This document shows, piece after piece, positions 8,364-17,440 of a stretch of DNA of 64,000 nucleotides. Location of the stretch: NCBI GenBank assembly GCA_017854535.1, contig JAFMHL010000010.1, forward strand, positions 19,728 through 83,727. The letters run 5' to 3'. Made by a program: the position numbers and the translations under genes. The DNA is from Nitratireductor sp. GTDB taxonomy: Bacteria; Pseudomonadota; Alphaproteobacteria; Rhizobiales; Rhizobiaceae. Under the pieces are notes generated by a model. It worked only from the letters and a program-made list of their open reading frames with translations. It was not told where the DNA came from and did not search any database. How positions within the stretch are numbered: the first letter of the stretch is position 1; the number at the start of each line of letters is the position of its first letter.

Positions 8364-9259
8364 CCAAAACGGTTGGCTGCAGAAGCATCAGCCGCAGGTA
8401 ATTTTCCATTCAGGCAAAAGGCTTCTTTGTCCAGCCAAGCTTCCGAGACATTATAAAGTCTGGCATAAAGCGCACTCGTAAATGCCCGGCATTTATTTTC
8501 AGGCCAATCAATTGGCAACAATTCAGTGGGCACATGATGCAAGCGCAAGGCAATCCTGCGCCATTCATGAATCAACAAACAACGAATAGACAAAGCCTCT
8601 AGTGAATTAGGCTGCCAACCATCTTCGATTGCGCCAAGAACCGGCTCGAAAACATCTATCAAGCGCTCCATAGAAGCACCAAGTTCCTGCGGCGCAAGCA
8701 GTTCTAAAAACCATGAAGGTTTTTGAACAAAGTTACCTTCAAACAACATCAACGCTGAAGGCAAATCGCTGCGTTTAATATTATTCAAATCCAAAAGAAG
8801 CCAACCTTTTTGAAGAGAAATTGTATGTGCTTCAATTTGTTGATCGAGAACAAGGTCATTGGGCAAAACGCCAAGCGCCCAGTTTCCGCTTTCACTTTCC
8901 ATGTTTGGCGGAGCATAAATTAGTTCCGCCGCCTTTTGAAACGCTTTTTCACGATAGGGAGCCAGTCTATAAAAACTGGCCCGTCCCTGACGTTCCCGCT
9001 CAATCCAACCATCTGAGGCAAGACGGGAAACCGCTGTTCGAATTGCCCCAGCCTCCAACCCTGTTGCCTCGATAACTTGCCCCAATGAAAGCGCCGAAAT
9101 AGAGCCACCCCGCGGCACAATGGCATCGCCAAAAAATGTGACAATCAATGACCATGTTTTCAGCCGCACAGGCGTTCCCAATTGCGCTGCCAGTTCAACC
9201 GGATCAGGTTTGAAAGATTTTGCCTTGGTAAAATTCAAAACTTTGTTCTCGTCAGACAT
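8360..9259 (-). CDS. paaX: Phenylacetate degradation transcriptional repressor PaaX
   Basis: A 299-residue PaaX-family regulator. It has an N-terminal winged-helix domain (GQVIEATGLEAGAIRTAVSRLASDGWIERERQGR), a central PaaX-like domain and the C-terminal PaaX_C domain (CLLIHEWRRIALR, then PTELLPIDWPE). PaaX proteins repress paa genes and are released by phenylacetyl-CoA. A TTG codon at 9262 precedes the ATG, but an AGG six bases upstream favours ATG at 9259. It is cotranscribed downstream of paaZ with a 7-base gap, so it is probably autoregulated through the paaZ promoter. Confidence 0.93.
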   Translation of the reverse strand: MSDENKVLNFTKAKSFKPDPVELAAQLGTPVRLKTWSLIVTFFGDAIVPRGGSISALSLGQVIEATGLEAGAIRTAVSRLASDGWIERERQGRASFYRLAPYREKAFQKAAELIYAPPNMESESGNWALGVLPNDLVLDQQIEAHTISLQKGWLLLDLNNIKRSDLPSALMLFEGNFVQKPSWFLELLAPQELGASMERLIDVFEPVLGAIEDGWQPNSLEALSIRCLLIHEWRRIALRLHHVPTELLPIDWPENKCRAFTSALYARLYNVSEAWLDKEAFCLNGKLPAADASAANRFG

Positions 9260-9266
9260 CAAACAC

Positions 9267-11291
9267 CTAATACTGGTTCATGGTGCGAAGCTCATACTCA
9301 GCAACGGGATCATTGTCTTGATTATAGAGCATAACATTCCAACGAACCTCACCATATTCATCATTTCTGCGAGTCTTCTTCTTGACGGTGAGCCTGACAC
9401 GAATTGAATCTCCGGGCGAAACTGGCTTCAAGAATTTAAGACCTTCCAGGCCTGTATTTGCCAATACAGGACCCGGATCACCATGTACAAACAAACCCGC
9501 CGCAAATGATAGCAGCAAATAACCATGGGCAACGCGCCCCGGGAAAAACGGATTGGCCTTGGCTGCCTCCTCGTCCATATGCGCGTAGAATGTATCGCCG
9601 GTAAATTCAGCGAAATGCTCAATATCATCCAATGTAACTTGGCGGTAGTCGGTATTGAGGGTCTCACCAATTTCCAACTCGCCAAACTTGCGCGTAAAGG
9701 GATGGGTCTTACTATCAATTTCCTTCGCACCATTGATCCAGGAATTACTAACCGCCGTTAGAATATGCGGCGAGCCTTGAACGGCCGTGCGCTGCATATA
9801 ATGCATAACGCCGCGAATACCGCCGAGTTCTTCGCCCCCACCTGCCCTGCCCGGTCCCCCATGAACCATTTGCGGCATAGGCGCTCCATGGCCCGTGGCT
9901 TCTTTCATGCTACTGGCATTATTGATATAAATACGCCCATGCCAGCAAGCGGTTTGCTGAACGGCTTTTCTGGCAATCGAGCCATCATTGGTAACAAGCG
10001 AGGCAACTAGACTTCCTCCGCCTTTGTTGACCAAAACACACCCATGATCGAAGTCCCGATAGGCCATAATCGTCGAAACAGGTCCGAATGCTTCAGTGTT
10101 ATGAACAATATTCGCACCGTCTGGATCTTCACAATGCAAAAGAACAGGAGCCATGAACGCGCCTTTGTCCACATCAGCCCCAACAATATTTATGCGATCA
10201 GCCCTGCTGCCAAGGCGCTTGGCTTCTTGACCAAGCATTGCCGTTTTCGCCATCACGTCATCACGATGCGACCTGGAAACAAGCGCGCCCATGCGCACGT
10301 CTTCAAGACGAGGATCACCAATGATAGTTTTCTCAAGCTTACTGGTCACAACATCGGTAATCTGATCCAGCATTGTTGAGGGCACGATAATTCGGCGGAT
10401 GGCGGTACATTTTTGGCCGGCCTTGGTCGTCATTTCCCGAACGATTTCTTTCACAAAAAGACCAAATTCAGGGTCATCGACACCAATATCGGGGCCAAGC
10501 AGCGTTGCGTTCAAACTATCTTGCTCAGCAATAAATCTCACGGAGTTTTTCAGTAAATGCATATTCGATCGGAGCATGAGCGCCGTATCTGCTGATCCTG
10601 TAAAACTCACAACATCCTGACAATCGAGATGTTCAAGCATGTCGCCAACACTGCCGCAAATCAGTTGCACCGAGCCTTCCGGCAATAACCCGCTTTCGAT
10701 CATCATTCGAAAACAGGCCTCTGTTAGATAGGCCGTTGCGCTTGCAGGTTTCACAATAGCCGGAACGCCAGCCAGCAAACAGGGCGCCAATTTTTCCAGC
10801 ATTCCCCAAACCGGAAAATTGAAAGCATTTATGTGCAACGCCACTCCCAGCAGCGAGGTACAAACATGCTGTCCCAAAAAAGTGCCATTGCGCGATAATT
10901 GCTCCACTTCACCATCGATATAAATCGTATCGTCTGGCATTTCCCGCCGACCTTTGGCACCATAGGCCAACAAGGTTCCGATACCGCCATCAATGTCCAC
11001 GCGTGAATCGTTCAATGTTGCGCCCGTATGATAGGAAAGATCATACAGTGCTTCTTTGCGCTCCGATAAATATTGCGCCAGCGCCTTCAACATCTTAGCG
11101 CGGTCGTGAAACGTCATGGCGCGCAATGCTGGGCCACCCAAGCCTTTGGCAAAACTGCGCATGGCATTCGCATCAGGCGATGATTTACCAAGCCGGGCAA
11201 CGGTCTCCCCCGTTATCGCGCATGGTAACAAAACAACCTGATCCGTTTGATCAACCCAGTGCCCAACCATAAAACTTTGCAGCGCCAGCAT
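9267..11291 (-). CDS. paaZ: Bifunctional oxepin-CoA hydrolase / 3-oxo-5,6-dehydrosuberyl-CoA semialdehyde dehydrogenase
   Basis: A 674-residue fusion enzyme that opens the oxepin ring and oxidises the resulting aldehyde. The N-terminal aldehyde dehydrogenase domain carries E256 (FIAEQDSLN) and C295 (AGQKCTAIRR), at the positions known in E. coli PaaZ. The C-terminal MaoC-like hydratase domain has FTGDTFYAHMDEEAA and FFPGRVAHGYLLLS. Both halves appear active. It is the first gene of a paaZ-paaX operon, divergent from paaG across a promoter region with a PaaX-like repeat. Confidence 0.96.
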   Translation of the reverse strand: MLALQSFMVGHWVDQTDQVVLLPCAITGETVARLGKSSPDANAMRSFAKGLGGPALRAMTFHDRAKMLKALAQYLSERKEALYDLSYHTGATLNDSRVDIDGGIGTLLAYGAKGRREMPDDTIYIDGEVEQLSRNGTFLGQHVCTSLLGVALHINAFNFPVWGMLEKLAPCLLAGVPAIVKPASATAYLTEACFRMMIESGLLPEGSVQLICGSVGDMLEHLDCQDVVSFTGSADTALMLRSNMHLLKNSVRFIAEQDSLNATLLGPDIGVDDPEFGLFVKEIVREMTTKAGQKCTAIRRIIVPSTMLDQITDVVTSKLEKTIIGDPRLEDVRMGALVSRSHRDDVMAKTAMLGQEAKRLGSRADRINIVGADVDKGAFMAPVLLHCEDPDGANIVHNTEAFGPVSTIMAYRDFDHGCVLVNKGGGSLVASLVTNDGSIARKAVQQTACWHGRIYINNASSMKEATGHGAPMPQMVHGGPGRAGGGEELGGIRGVMHYMQRTAVQGSPHILTAVSNSWINGAKEIDSKTHPFTRKFGELEIGETLNTDYRQVTLDDIEHFAEFTGDTFYAHMDEEAAKANPFFPGRVAHGYLLLSFAAGLFVHGDPGPVLANTGLEGLKFLKPVSPGDSIRVRLTVKKKTRRNDEYGEVRWNVMLYNQDNDPVAEYELRTMNQY

Positions 11292-11316
11292 CCATATTTC
11301 CCATCAAATTTCATTT

Positions 11317-11351
11317 GTTACAAATATTGACATGCTTGAAAATTTTGTAAA
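11317..11351. promoter_or_regulatory. Degenerate TTACAAA...TTTTGTAA repeat, second paa operator candidate
   Basis: GTTACAAAT (11317-11325) and ATTTTGTAAA (11342-11351) form an imperfect inverted repeat resembling the site at 7858-7897. The TTAC to GTAA spacing is 29 bases here and 28 there. It lies between the divergent paaZ and paaG genes, 26 bases upstream of the paaZ start, and so could control both transcripts. Confidence 0.6.
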
Positions 11352-11428
11352 GCATTCTTCCCTTGGCAAGAAAACTGATTTAACTTGGTCGATACGAAAG
11401 CTGGAGTTTCGGGCTTGTGGGAGGAAGA

Positions 11429-12214
11429 ATGAGCAAACCACTTTTAACATCTTTGGCCGATGGTGTTTTGGAAATTACCCTGAACAGACCAGATCAGTTG
11501 AACGCATTCACCGTTGAAATGCACCAGCACTTACGTGCAGCAATGGAGGATGCGCGGGACAATCCTCAAATCAGGGCAATCATTCTAACAGGTTCAGGTC
11601 GTGGCTTTTGTGCCGGGCAAGACCTTTCTGAAAGAGACCCATCCAAGAAAGAAATCGTTGATCTGAAAGTCACCCTTTCAACAAATTACAATCCGCTCAT
11701 CCGCATGATGCGGGCTATGGAAAAACCCATCATATGTGCCGTCAATGGCGTTGCTGCTGGTGCTGGAGCGAACTTGGCATTGGCCTGTGACATCGTATTA
11801 GCTGCCGACAATGCAAAATTTATTCAGGCATTCTCCAAGATCGGCCTTATACCTGATGCTGGCGGCACTTACACGCTCACCCACTTGCTAGGTGAAGCGC
11901 GCGCCAAAGCTCTTGCGATGACAGCCCAACCGCTTAGCGCCCAAAAGGCAGAAGAGTGGGGCCTCATCTGGCAATGCACACCGGCCGATGAATTGATGGA
12001 TGAAGCTCGTAAACTCGCTAAATCCTTGGCGTCCAGTGCAACCCTTGGCATCGGAAAAACCAAACAGGTTATACAAGCGGCAAGCACAAATAGCTTGGAT
12101 CAACAATTGGATCTGGAGGCCGAGACACAAGGCGAGTTAGGCCGTAGTGCTGATTTCAAAGAAGGCGTCCAAGCCTTTTTGGAAAAACGTCCAGCCAGTT
12201 TCACGGGTAAATAA
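11429..12214 (+). CDS. paaG: 2-(1,2-epoxy-1,2-dihydrophenyl)acetyl-CoA isomerase
   Basis: A 261-residue crotonase-fold enzyme that isomerises ring-epoxyphenylacetyl-CoA to oxepin-CoA. Family features are GRGFCAGQDLSER (CoA and oxyanion pocket), NGVAAGAGANLALACD and GLIPDAGGTYTLTHLLG. The ATG at 11429 follows GGGAGGAAGA, an excellent Shine-Dalgarno, so the four-residue longer frame is rejected. It is the first gene of paaG-paaI-paaK, facing paaZ. Confidence 0.93.
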   Translation: MSKPLLTSLADGVLEITLNRPDQLNAFTVEMHQHLRAAMEDARDNPQIRAIILTGSGRGFCAGQDLSERDPSKKEIVDLKVTLSTNYNPLIRMMRAMEKPIICAVNGVAAGAGANLALACDIVLAADNAKFIQAFSKIGLIPDAGGTYTLTHLLGEARAKALAMTAQPLSAQKAEEWGLIWQCTPADELMDEARKLAKSLASSATLGIGKTKQVIQAASTNSLDQQLDLEAETQGELGRSADFKEGVQAFLEKRPASFTGK

Positions 12215-12217
12215 CCA

Positions 12218-12655
12218 ATGCCAATCAGTGAACAGGAACGGGCCCAAAAAAGCGCTGATGCTATGTGGGAAAACGATAATGCTTCCCAAGGCATGGGGAT
12301 GGAAATCGTTTCAATCCAGCCGGGCAAAGCAGTCCTGACCATGAAGGTCGAAAAACGACACACTAATGGACATCAAATCTGCCATGGAGGGTTCATATTC
12401 ACCCTTGCTGACAGCGCATTTGCTTTTGCTTGCAACTCCTACAACAAATCGACCGTGGCCCAGCAATGCACCATCAATTTTCTTGCCCCGGGAAGGCTCG
12501 CAGATCAACTCACCGCCTCTGCTGAGGAAATACACTTGGCAGGACGAAGTGGGATTTACGACATCACCGTTGCCAATCAGGACGGCGTTAAAATCGCAGA
12601 ATTTCGCGGGATGAGCCGCACCATCAAAGGCCAGTTGTTTGAGGAAGACGAATGA
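12218..12655 (+). CDS. paaI: Hydroxyphenylacetyl-CoA thioesterase PaaI
   Basis: A 145-residue hotdog thioesterase with the canonical H56-G-G and the catalytic Asp D65 (HGGFIFTLADSAFAFACNS). PaaI rescues CoA from non-productive intermediates such as hydroxyphenylacetyl-CoA. It starts 3 bases after paaG and overlaps paaK by ATGA. Unlike the other cluster thioesterase (7917-8363), its active site is complete. Confidence 0.93.
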   Translation: MPISEQERAQKSADAMWENDNASQGMGMEIVSIQPGKAVLTMKVEKRHTNGHQICHGGFIFTLADSAFAFACNSYNKSTVAQQCTINFLAPGRLADQLTASAEEIHLAGRSGIYDITVANQDGVKIAEFRGMSRTIKGQLFEEDE

Positions 12656-13962
12656 AAGACCTAACGCCACTAAAATCATCCCTCGACCCTATTGAAATAG
12701 CCTCGCGCGATGAAATCACCGCGCTCCAGCTAGAGCGCTTGAAATGGTCTTTGGCCCATGCCTACAACAACGTCCCACACTACAAAAACGCGTTTGACGC
12801 AGAAGGCGTCCATCCTGATGATTTGAAATCCTTGAGCGATCTGGCCAAGTTTCCTTTCACCATGAAAAAGGATTTACGCGACAATTACCCCTTTGGCATG
12901 TTCGCCGTCCCGCGCGAAAAATTGGCCCGTGTCCATGCATCGTCGGGGACAACGGGCAAACCAACGGTTGTCGGCTATACGGCAAAAGACATTGACACTT
13001 GGGCAACGGTTATGGCCCGTTCCATGCGCGCGTCAGGAACCAAACCGGGTGATATGATCCATAATGCTTATGGCTATGGACTGTTTACAGGCGGTTTGGG
13101 CGCTCACTATGGCGGCGAAAAATTGGGCTGCACGGTGGTACCAATTTCCGGCGGCATGACAGCCCGTCAGGTAACCATTATTGAAGATTTCCGGCCAACC
13201 ACAATCATGGTGACACCGTCTTATATGCTTGCCATTCTTGACGAATACAAAGCCCAAGGCTTTGACCCGGCAAAAACGCCCTTGGAAGTCGGCATATTTG
13301 GCGCAGAACCCTGGACCAATGCCATGCGCAAAGAGATCGAACAAACCTTCGATATGCATGCGGTGGATATTTATGGCTTGTCAGAAGTTATGGGACCCGG
13401 CGTTGCCAATGAATGTGTTGAGACGAAAGATGGCTTACATATTTGGGAAGATCATTTCTTTCCTGAAGTCATTAACCCGGAAACAGGCGAACCAGTCGCA
13501 GATGGTGAAATGGGTGAACTGGTATTCACATCACTCACCAAAGAAGCCTTCCCGATTATTCGATACCGCACACGGGATTTAACAAGACTGTTGCCTGGAA
13601 CTGCGCGTTCCATGAGGCGGATGGAAAAAATAACCGGACGCTCCGATGATATGATCATTTTGCGAGGCGTGAATGTTTTCCCCACCCAAATCGAGGAGCA
13701 ATTGATGAAGGTTAAAAGCCTTGCCCCTCACTTTCAGATCGAATTGACCAATGATGGCCGTATGGACGCCATGACAGTGCATGTGGAAGCAACGATGGAC
13801 AACAGCGACGAAAATTCGAAAGAAGCATCAGCAAAACTGTTGACCAATCACATCAAAGATATTGTCGGCGTATCAACCAAGGTCATTGTAAACGCTCCTG
13901 GTGGCATTGAACGTTCAATGGGCAAAGCGGTCCGTGTAAAAGACAATAGAAAGTCTCGCTGA
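12652..13962 (+). CDS. paaK: Phenylacetate-CoA ligase
   Basis: A 436-residue adenylate-forming ligase that commits phenylacetate to the CoA pathway. Motifs are ASSGTTGKPTVVGYT (P-loop, 97-104), YGLSEVMGPG and YRTRDLT; the C-terminal domain ends with GGIERSMGKAVRVKDNR, holding the acylation-step lysine. It is cytoplasmic and the last gene of the paaG-paaI-paaK operon, overlapping paaI by ATGA. No transporter for phenylacetate is encoded nearby. Confidence 0.95.
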   Translation: MKDLTPLKSSLDPIEIASRDEITALQLERLKWSLAHAYNNVPHYKNAFDAEGVHPDDLKSLSDLAKFPFTMKKDLRDNYPFGMFAVPREKLARVHASSGTTGKPTVVGYTAKDIDTWATVMARSMRASGTKPGDMIHNAYGYGLFTGGLGAHYGGEKLGCTVVPISGGMTARQVTIIEDFRPTTIMVTPSYMLAILDEYKAQGFDPAKTPLEVGIFGAEPWTNAMRKEIEQTFDMHAVDIYGLSEVMGPGVANECVETKDGLHIWEDHFFPEVINPETGEPVADGEMGELVFTSLTKEAFPIIRYRTRDLTRLLPGTARSMRRMEKITGRSDDMIILRGVNVFPTQIEEQLMKVKSLAPHFQIELTNDGRMDAMTVHVEATMDNSDENSKEASAKLLTNHIKDIVGVSTKVIVNAPGGIERSMGKAVRVKDNRKSR

Positions 13963-14010
13963 AAGCAAAACTCTCAAATGTACTACTGACGACCCCATGA
14001 ATGCTGAGAA

Positions 14011-14409
14011 TTAGACAGGAGAGTTGTCAAACATTTCTTGGGGCTTAGCCTTAGAAATCGCAACTTCCGTTTCGACAAGGTGACCAATCTCTGCCTTGAC
14101 TTCATGAGACAGCTCAAGCCCGTCTGCATAATGATCAAGATAATCCTTACCCAAAGTTGTCCACCAATGGGAACTTTGCTGGAAGATCGAAGCTGGGTCC
14201 GTAGTTGTTAATAGAGCGCCAGCGCTTTTCAGATTCTCTTCTATTCGCTTTGTGATAAACCCAATGTTCTTATCGTTGTAAGTTTGGAAAGAAGCTAACA
14301 AGTCCATTCCAAAATGATAGGGTTGCATAGAGGTATGAACCGCTTTTGCGTTATCAATTTCCGTTGGTTCTTTCTGTTTTGTCATAACTTTTGATGATAT
14401 TTTGCTCAT
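14011..14409 (-). CDS. Phasin-like protein
   Basis: A 132-residue, mostly helical, charged protein with no signal peptide. The central part (MDLLASFQTYNDKNIGFITKR, then ASIFQQSSHWWTTLGKDYLDHYADGL) resembles phasin-family proteins that coat polyhydroxyalkanoate granules, but similarity is judged by eye. The ATG at 14409 follows a GGGAGAG Shine-Dalgarno; a longer frame to 14478 runs into an FNR-type box. No PHA synthase is nearby. The upstream perfect TTGAT-N4-ATCAA site suggests induction at low oxygen. Confidence 0.6.
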   Translation of the reverse strand: MSKISSKVMTKQKEPTEIDNAKAVHTSMQPYHFGMDLLASFQTYNDKNIGFITKRIEENLKSAGALLTTTDPASIFQQSSHWWTTLGKDYLDHYADGLELSHEVKAEIGHLVETEVAISKAKPQEMFDNSPV

Positions 14410-14477
14410 CACAACTCTCCCGATTTGCCCAGCCTTTGAACATGCAAACAAGTTATGTCCATGCAATTCTGCCTGCA

Positions 14478-14491
14478 TTGATACAAATCAA
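14478..14491. promoter_or_regulatory. FNR/FixK-type box
   Basis: TTGATACAAATCAA is a perfect match to the TTGAT-N4-ATCAA consensus bound by FNR, FnrL and FixK. Its centre is 75 bases upstream of the phasin-like ATG. A CATAAC hexamer at 14452-14457 sits about where a -10 element would lie if the box were centred at -41.5, the class II activator position. It lies outside any coding region. Confidence 0.7.
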
Positions 14492-14552
14492 GAATTTGGA
14501 AAATAATTTCTATGCAACGGCCTGAGCGACAAATTTGGCGGGGACGGAATTA

Positions 14553-14804
14553 TCAATTGTTGGGAAATGCATCACGTCCGTATTGCACCAGCTTGCCTAA
14601 CAAATCTGCGCTCGCAGGATCCCCTGTTTCAAGGGCAAACACATAGGCATGGGTGTAATAAAAACAGGCAGCATCAATATCGCCTGCCAGTTCTTTAAGA
14701 GCGCCTGCATCGCGATATAACGACACCAAGGCCACATGATCATCGCGATCATGAGCAGCCAAAAGCGCTGCCTCCAGCGCAAAAAGTTGATCTCCAAAAC
14801 TCAT
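14553..14804 (-). CDS. Small hypothetical protein downstream of Rieske oxygenase
   Basis: An 83-residue helical protein (ATG at 14804). A TTG at 14819 overlapping the preceding stop is an alternative giving 88 residues; neither has a convincing Shine-Dalgarno. Segments such as LYRDAGALKELAGDIDAACFYYTHAYVFALETGD look like a tetratricopeptide-type helical pair. I do not recognise a named family. Its position directly after the Rieske oxygenase suggests cotranscription and perhaps a partner role. Confidence 0.6.
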   Translation of the reverse strand: MSFGDQLFALEAALLAAHDRDDHVALVSLYRDAGALKELAGDIDAACFYYTHAYVFALETGDPASADLLGKLVQYGRDAFPNN

Positions 14805-14815
14805 TGGGTCAACAC

Positions 14816-16006
14816 TCAATCTTTATCTGCGTGGCCTGCTTCAATTTGAGTCGCAATCCAATGATGGAACATATGCGTTGGCCCATCCATGGCAGGTGAG
14901 AATTTACCGCCATCGAAATAGTCGCCTTTACGCCCCTTTTGCATCCCTTCTACAACGAAGACATCTTCCTCAAACACACCTTTCCAAAGTGTCGCATTGT
15001 TTGCCCGCATGGCATCATAGTTCGGAGACGTCGCGCCGTCTGGCGTATAGTACAACTCGATATGTTCCACCGTGTGATCAATCGCTTTTGGTTCCAGAAT
15101 GATTGCAAAAGCATGATCGCGCTGAACGCCAAACAACACATTTGGATAGAGCGCGATATATTCAGCCCCTTCATCCCAACGCTGTGAAAGGTTCTCAAAA
15201 TCAGGAAAAACATGGCCATCAGAACCTTTAAGCTGCTTGTAAACCAGCGTTCCTTGACCGGAAAACTTCCCCTTTTGCTCAATATGATAATGATCTTCTA
15301 GCCGTGAATACGAGTTTAATCCCGGATGAATCCAAGGCAAATGATAACTCTCACAATAGTTCTCAACCGCAAGCTTCCAATTAGTTTGCACGTCAAGTTT
15401 GAAGGATGAGACCGCCCCCCCATGGGTCATTGGCTGCTCGTATTCTTTCCAACGCTCGATTACCTCTGCAGCATAGGTTTCAAACTCCGGTGCTTCACCG
15501 GAAATATTCACAAAAATTACATCGCGCCAAACATAAGAGCGGATTTTTATCAAACCCAATTCATCACGTTTGATGTCTTCATGGGTATTATGCCCCGCTC
15601 CGCCCACATGCGGCGTAGTAACCAGTTTACCTTCAAGCGAATAGCACCACGAATGATAAGGGCAGCGAAAGGTTCCGCGTAACTTTCCTTTTTCTTGAAC
15701 AAGAATCATACCCCTGTGGCGACAAGTGTTCTGAAACACATTGATATTGCCTTCTTTGTCACGAACAGCGACCAATGGCATACCAATAAAATCAACAGGA
15801 TTCGCGTCCCCATGCTCTGGGATATCTTTGCCGAAACCAATTGCAGACCAGTTTGCAAAGAGAACATGTTTTTTCTCTTCTTCAAAGGTAGCAGGGTCCA
15901 CATAGTGCCTATTGGGCAGACCTTTAGCTTCATTTACATCCTTCAAAACATCAGACAAATAATCCATTGAATCGTCAAAATCTGGGTTTTTGGAATGAAT
16001 ATTCAT
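14816..16006 (-). CDS. Rieske aromatic ring-hydroxylating-type oxygenase, alpha subunit
   Basis: A 396-residue oxygenase. The Rieske 2Fe-2S ligands are C95 and H97 (CRHRG) and C115 and H118 (CPYHSW). The mononuclear iron histidines are H222 and H227 (NYCESYHLPWIHPG) in the C-terminal SRPBCC domain. The sequence style resembles choline-monooxygenase, carnitine-oxygenase or betaine-demethylase alpha subunits as much as ring dioxygenases, so the substrate is open. No beta subunit or dedicated reductase is adjacent. A GGAG Shine-Dalgarno supports the ATG at 16006. Confidence 0.85.
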   Translation of the reverse strand: MNIHSKNPDFDDSMDYLSDVLKDVNEAKGLPNRHYVDPATFEEEKKHVLFANWSAIGFGKDIPEHGDANPVDFIGMPLVAVRDKEGNINVFQNTCRHRGMILVQEKGKLRGTFRCPYHSWCYSLEGKLVTTPHVGGAGHNTHEDIKRDELGLIKIRSYVWRDVIFVNISGEAPEFETYAAEVIERWKEYEQPMTHGGAVSSFKLDVQTNWKLAVENYCESYHLPWIHPGLNSYSRLEDHYHIEQKGKFSGQGTLVYKQLKGSDGHVFPDFENLSQRWDEGAEYIALYPNVLFGVQRDHAFAIILEPKAIDHTVEHIELYYTPDGATSPNYDAMRANNATLWKGVFEEDVFVVEGMQKGRKGDYFDGGKFSPAMDGPTHMFHHWIATQIEAGHADKD

Positions 16007-16168
16007 GGGTTGCGCTCCACTAAAATCTGGTTAGCCCGATAATGCGATTAGAGCCCCATAGAAACAATGCTGGAAAAAGACATGTCTGACGCAAACACGA
16101 TAGGAAATTAACTCCCAATACTCTTGTGTCTTTTTTGCGTTTTGCAGCAAATCAGGTAACAGGGAAAG

Positions 16169-16885
16169 ATGAGTAAAAAGCCGACAAAAAAGAATACGAT
16201 CAAAGAGACTGACCTGTATTTGCCAGTCAAAGGCTTGTTGGAAAGTCAGGGCTATGAGGTCAAAGGTGAGATTGGAGCTGTCGATGTCATGGCAGTGCGC
16301 GATGGCGAAGATCCGATTATTGTCGAGTTAAAGACCGGAGTTTCTTTGTCTCTTTTTCATCAAGCAATCGAACGTCAGGCCATCACAGATGCGGTCTATG
16401 TGGCAGTCCCACACAATCCCGGGAAAGTCTTTTACAGCTCCCTCAAACGCAACACATCTCTGTGTCGCCGCTTGGGCCTCGGCTTGATCACAGTACGGCT
16501 GAAAGACAATCTGGTTCAAATACATTGCGATCCAGGCCCCTACAATCCGAGAAAATCAAAACCAAAAAAAGCAAGATTGTTAAAAGAATTTGCAAAACGG
16601 GTTGGCGATCCGAACCAGGGAGGGGCAACTCGCCAGGGATTGATCACCGCTTATAGACAAGATGCCCTTCGCTGTGCGCAAACCTTACAGGAAAATGGTC
16701 CCTTGAAGGCGGCATTGGTTGCAAAAACCTGCAATGTGGAAAAAGCTCGCCAGATCATGGCAGACGATCATTATGGCTGGTTTGAAAAAATAAGTTTAGG
16801 CATTTATGCGCTGACGCCAAATGGTGTATCTGCCCTTAGCGAATATGAAAAGGAATTGAAGTCCATCGCAGCGAAAGAAGCCTAG
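16169..16885 (+). CDS. DUF2161 family PD-(D/E)XK-like protein
   Basis: A 238-residue protein. The N-terminal half has a PD-(D/E)XK-type core: [19 protein letters not shown], then the IIVELKTG motif (the E-x-K pair). The C-terminal half looks like winged-helix DNA-binding. The family is annotated as a putative phosphodiesterase and its biological role is unknown. It is convergent with the Mur regulator, and the two TAG stops overlap in a four-base CTAG. Confidence 0.75.
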   Translation: MSKKPTKKNTIKETDLYLPVKGLLESQGYEVKGEIGAVDVMAVRDGEDPIIVELKTGVSLSLFHQAIERQAITDAVYVAVPHNPGKVFYSSLKRNTSLCRRLGLGLITVRLKDNLVQIHCDPGPYNPRKSKPKKARLLKEFAKRVGDPNQGGATRQGLITAYRQDALRCAQTLQENGPLKAALVAKTCNVEKARQIMADDHYGWFEKISLGIYALTPNGVSALSEYEKELKSIAAKEA

Positions 16886-17340
16886 TTCTTTTTCTTCCGC
16901 TTTCGCCCATATAGCTCAAGACGATGATGCTCGATATCATAGCCCAATTCATCTGCGATCTGCTGTTGCAAGCGCTCAATGCTCTCTGAATGAAATTCAA
17001 TCACTTTACCCGTATCAAGATCAATCAAATGATCATGATGGTCACCATCAGCATTTTCAAACCGCGCTGGTCCGCCTTCAAATGAGTGGCGATGGACGGC
17101 ACCCAATTGCTCCAGCAGCTTCATGGTCCGATAAACAGTGGCAAGCGAAATCGATTCGTCGACCCGCACCGCCCTTTTAAAAATTTCCATGGCATCAGGA
17201 TGGTCGTTCATTTCTTTTAGAATGGTCAAAATAACTTGGCGCGGTCTCGTAATTCGAACGCCAGCACTTTGCAGTTCCGTTTCATAGTCCCTGCCTTCGG
17301 CTTGGAGTGAAACGTCGTTCTTATTGCCTTTGGCTGCCAT
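16882..17340 (-). CDS. mur: Fur-family manganese-responsive regulator (Mur type)
   Basis: A 152-residue Fur-family protein: winged helix [16 protein letters not shown] and [17 protein letters not shown], then the metal-binding dimerisation part [14 protein letters not shown] and [12 protein letters not shown]. In Rhizobiales and Rhodobacterales this branch usually acts as Mur, a Mn-dependent repressor of sitABCD, and here it is divergent from that operon. The frame is open to 17445, but the ATG at 17340 gives the normal length. Iron-sensing Fur activity cannot be excluded. Confidence 0.85.
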   Translation of the reverse strand: MAAKGNKNDVSLQAEGRDYETELQSAGVRITRPRQVILTILKEMNDHPDAMEIFKRAVRVDESISLATVYRTMKLLEQLGAVHRHSFEGGPARFENADGDHHDHLIDLDTGKVIEFHSESIERLQQQIADELGYDIEHHRLELYGRKRKKKN

Positions 17341-17440
17341 ACCCGCCAATTTCCCTTCAATGCTATGAAAAATCTTATACCCAGCGCCAGTTGAGAAGTC
17401 CAGTTGCGTCTCATTTGCATGTAAGAGAACGCAGGCCAGT

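Noticed and set aside
14018..14420. GGAGAGTTGT (14018-14027) and ACAACTCTCC (14411-14420) as inverted repeats flanking the phasin-like gene, like a mini-element
   Set aside because: One copy is the Shine-Dalgarno region and the other is inside the last codons; no target duplication or transposase, so probably chance.
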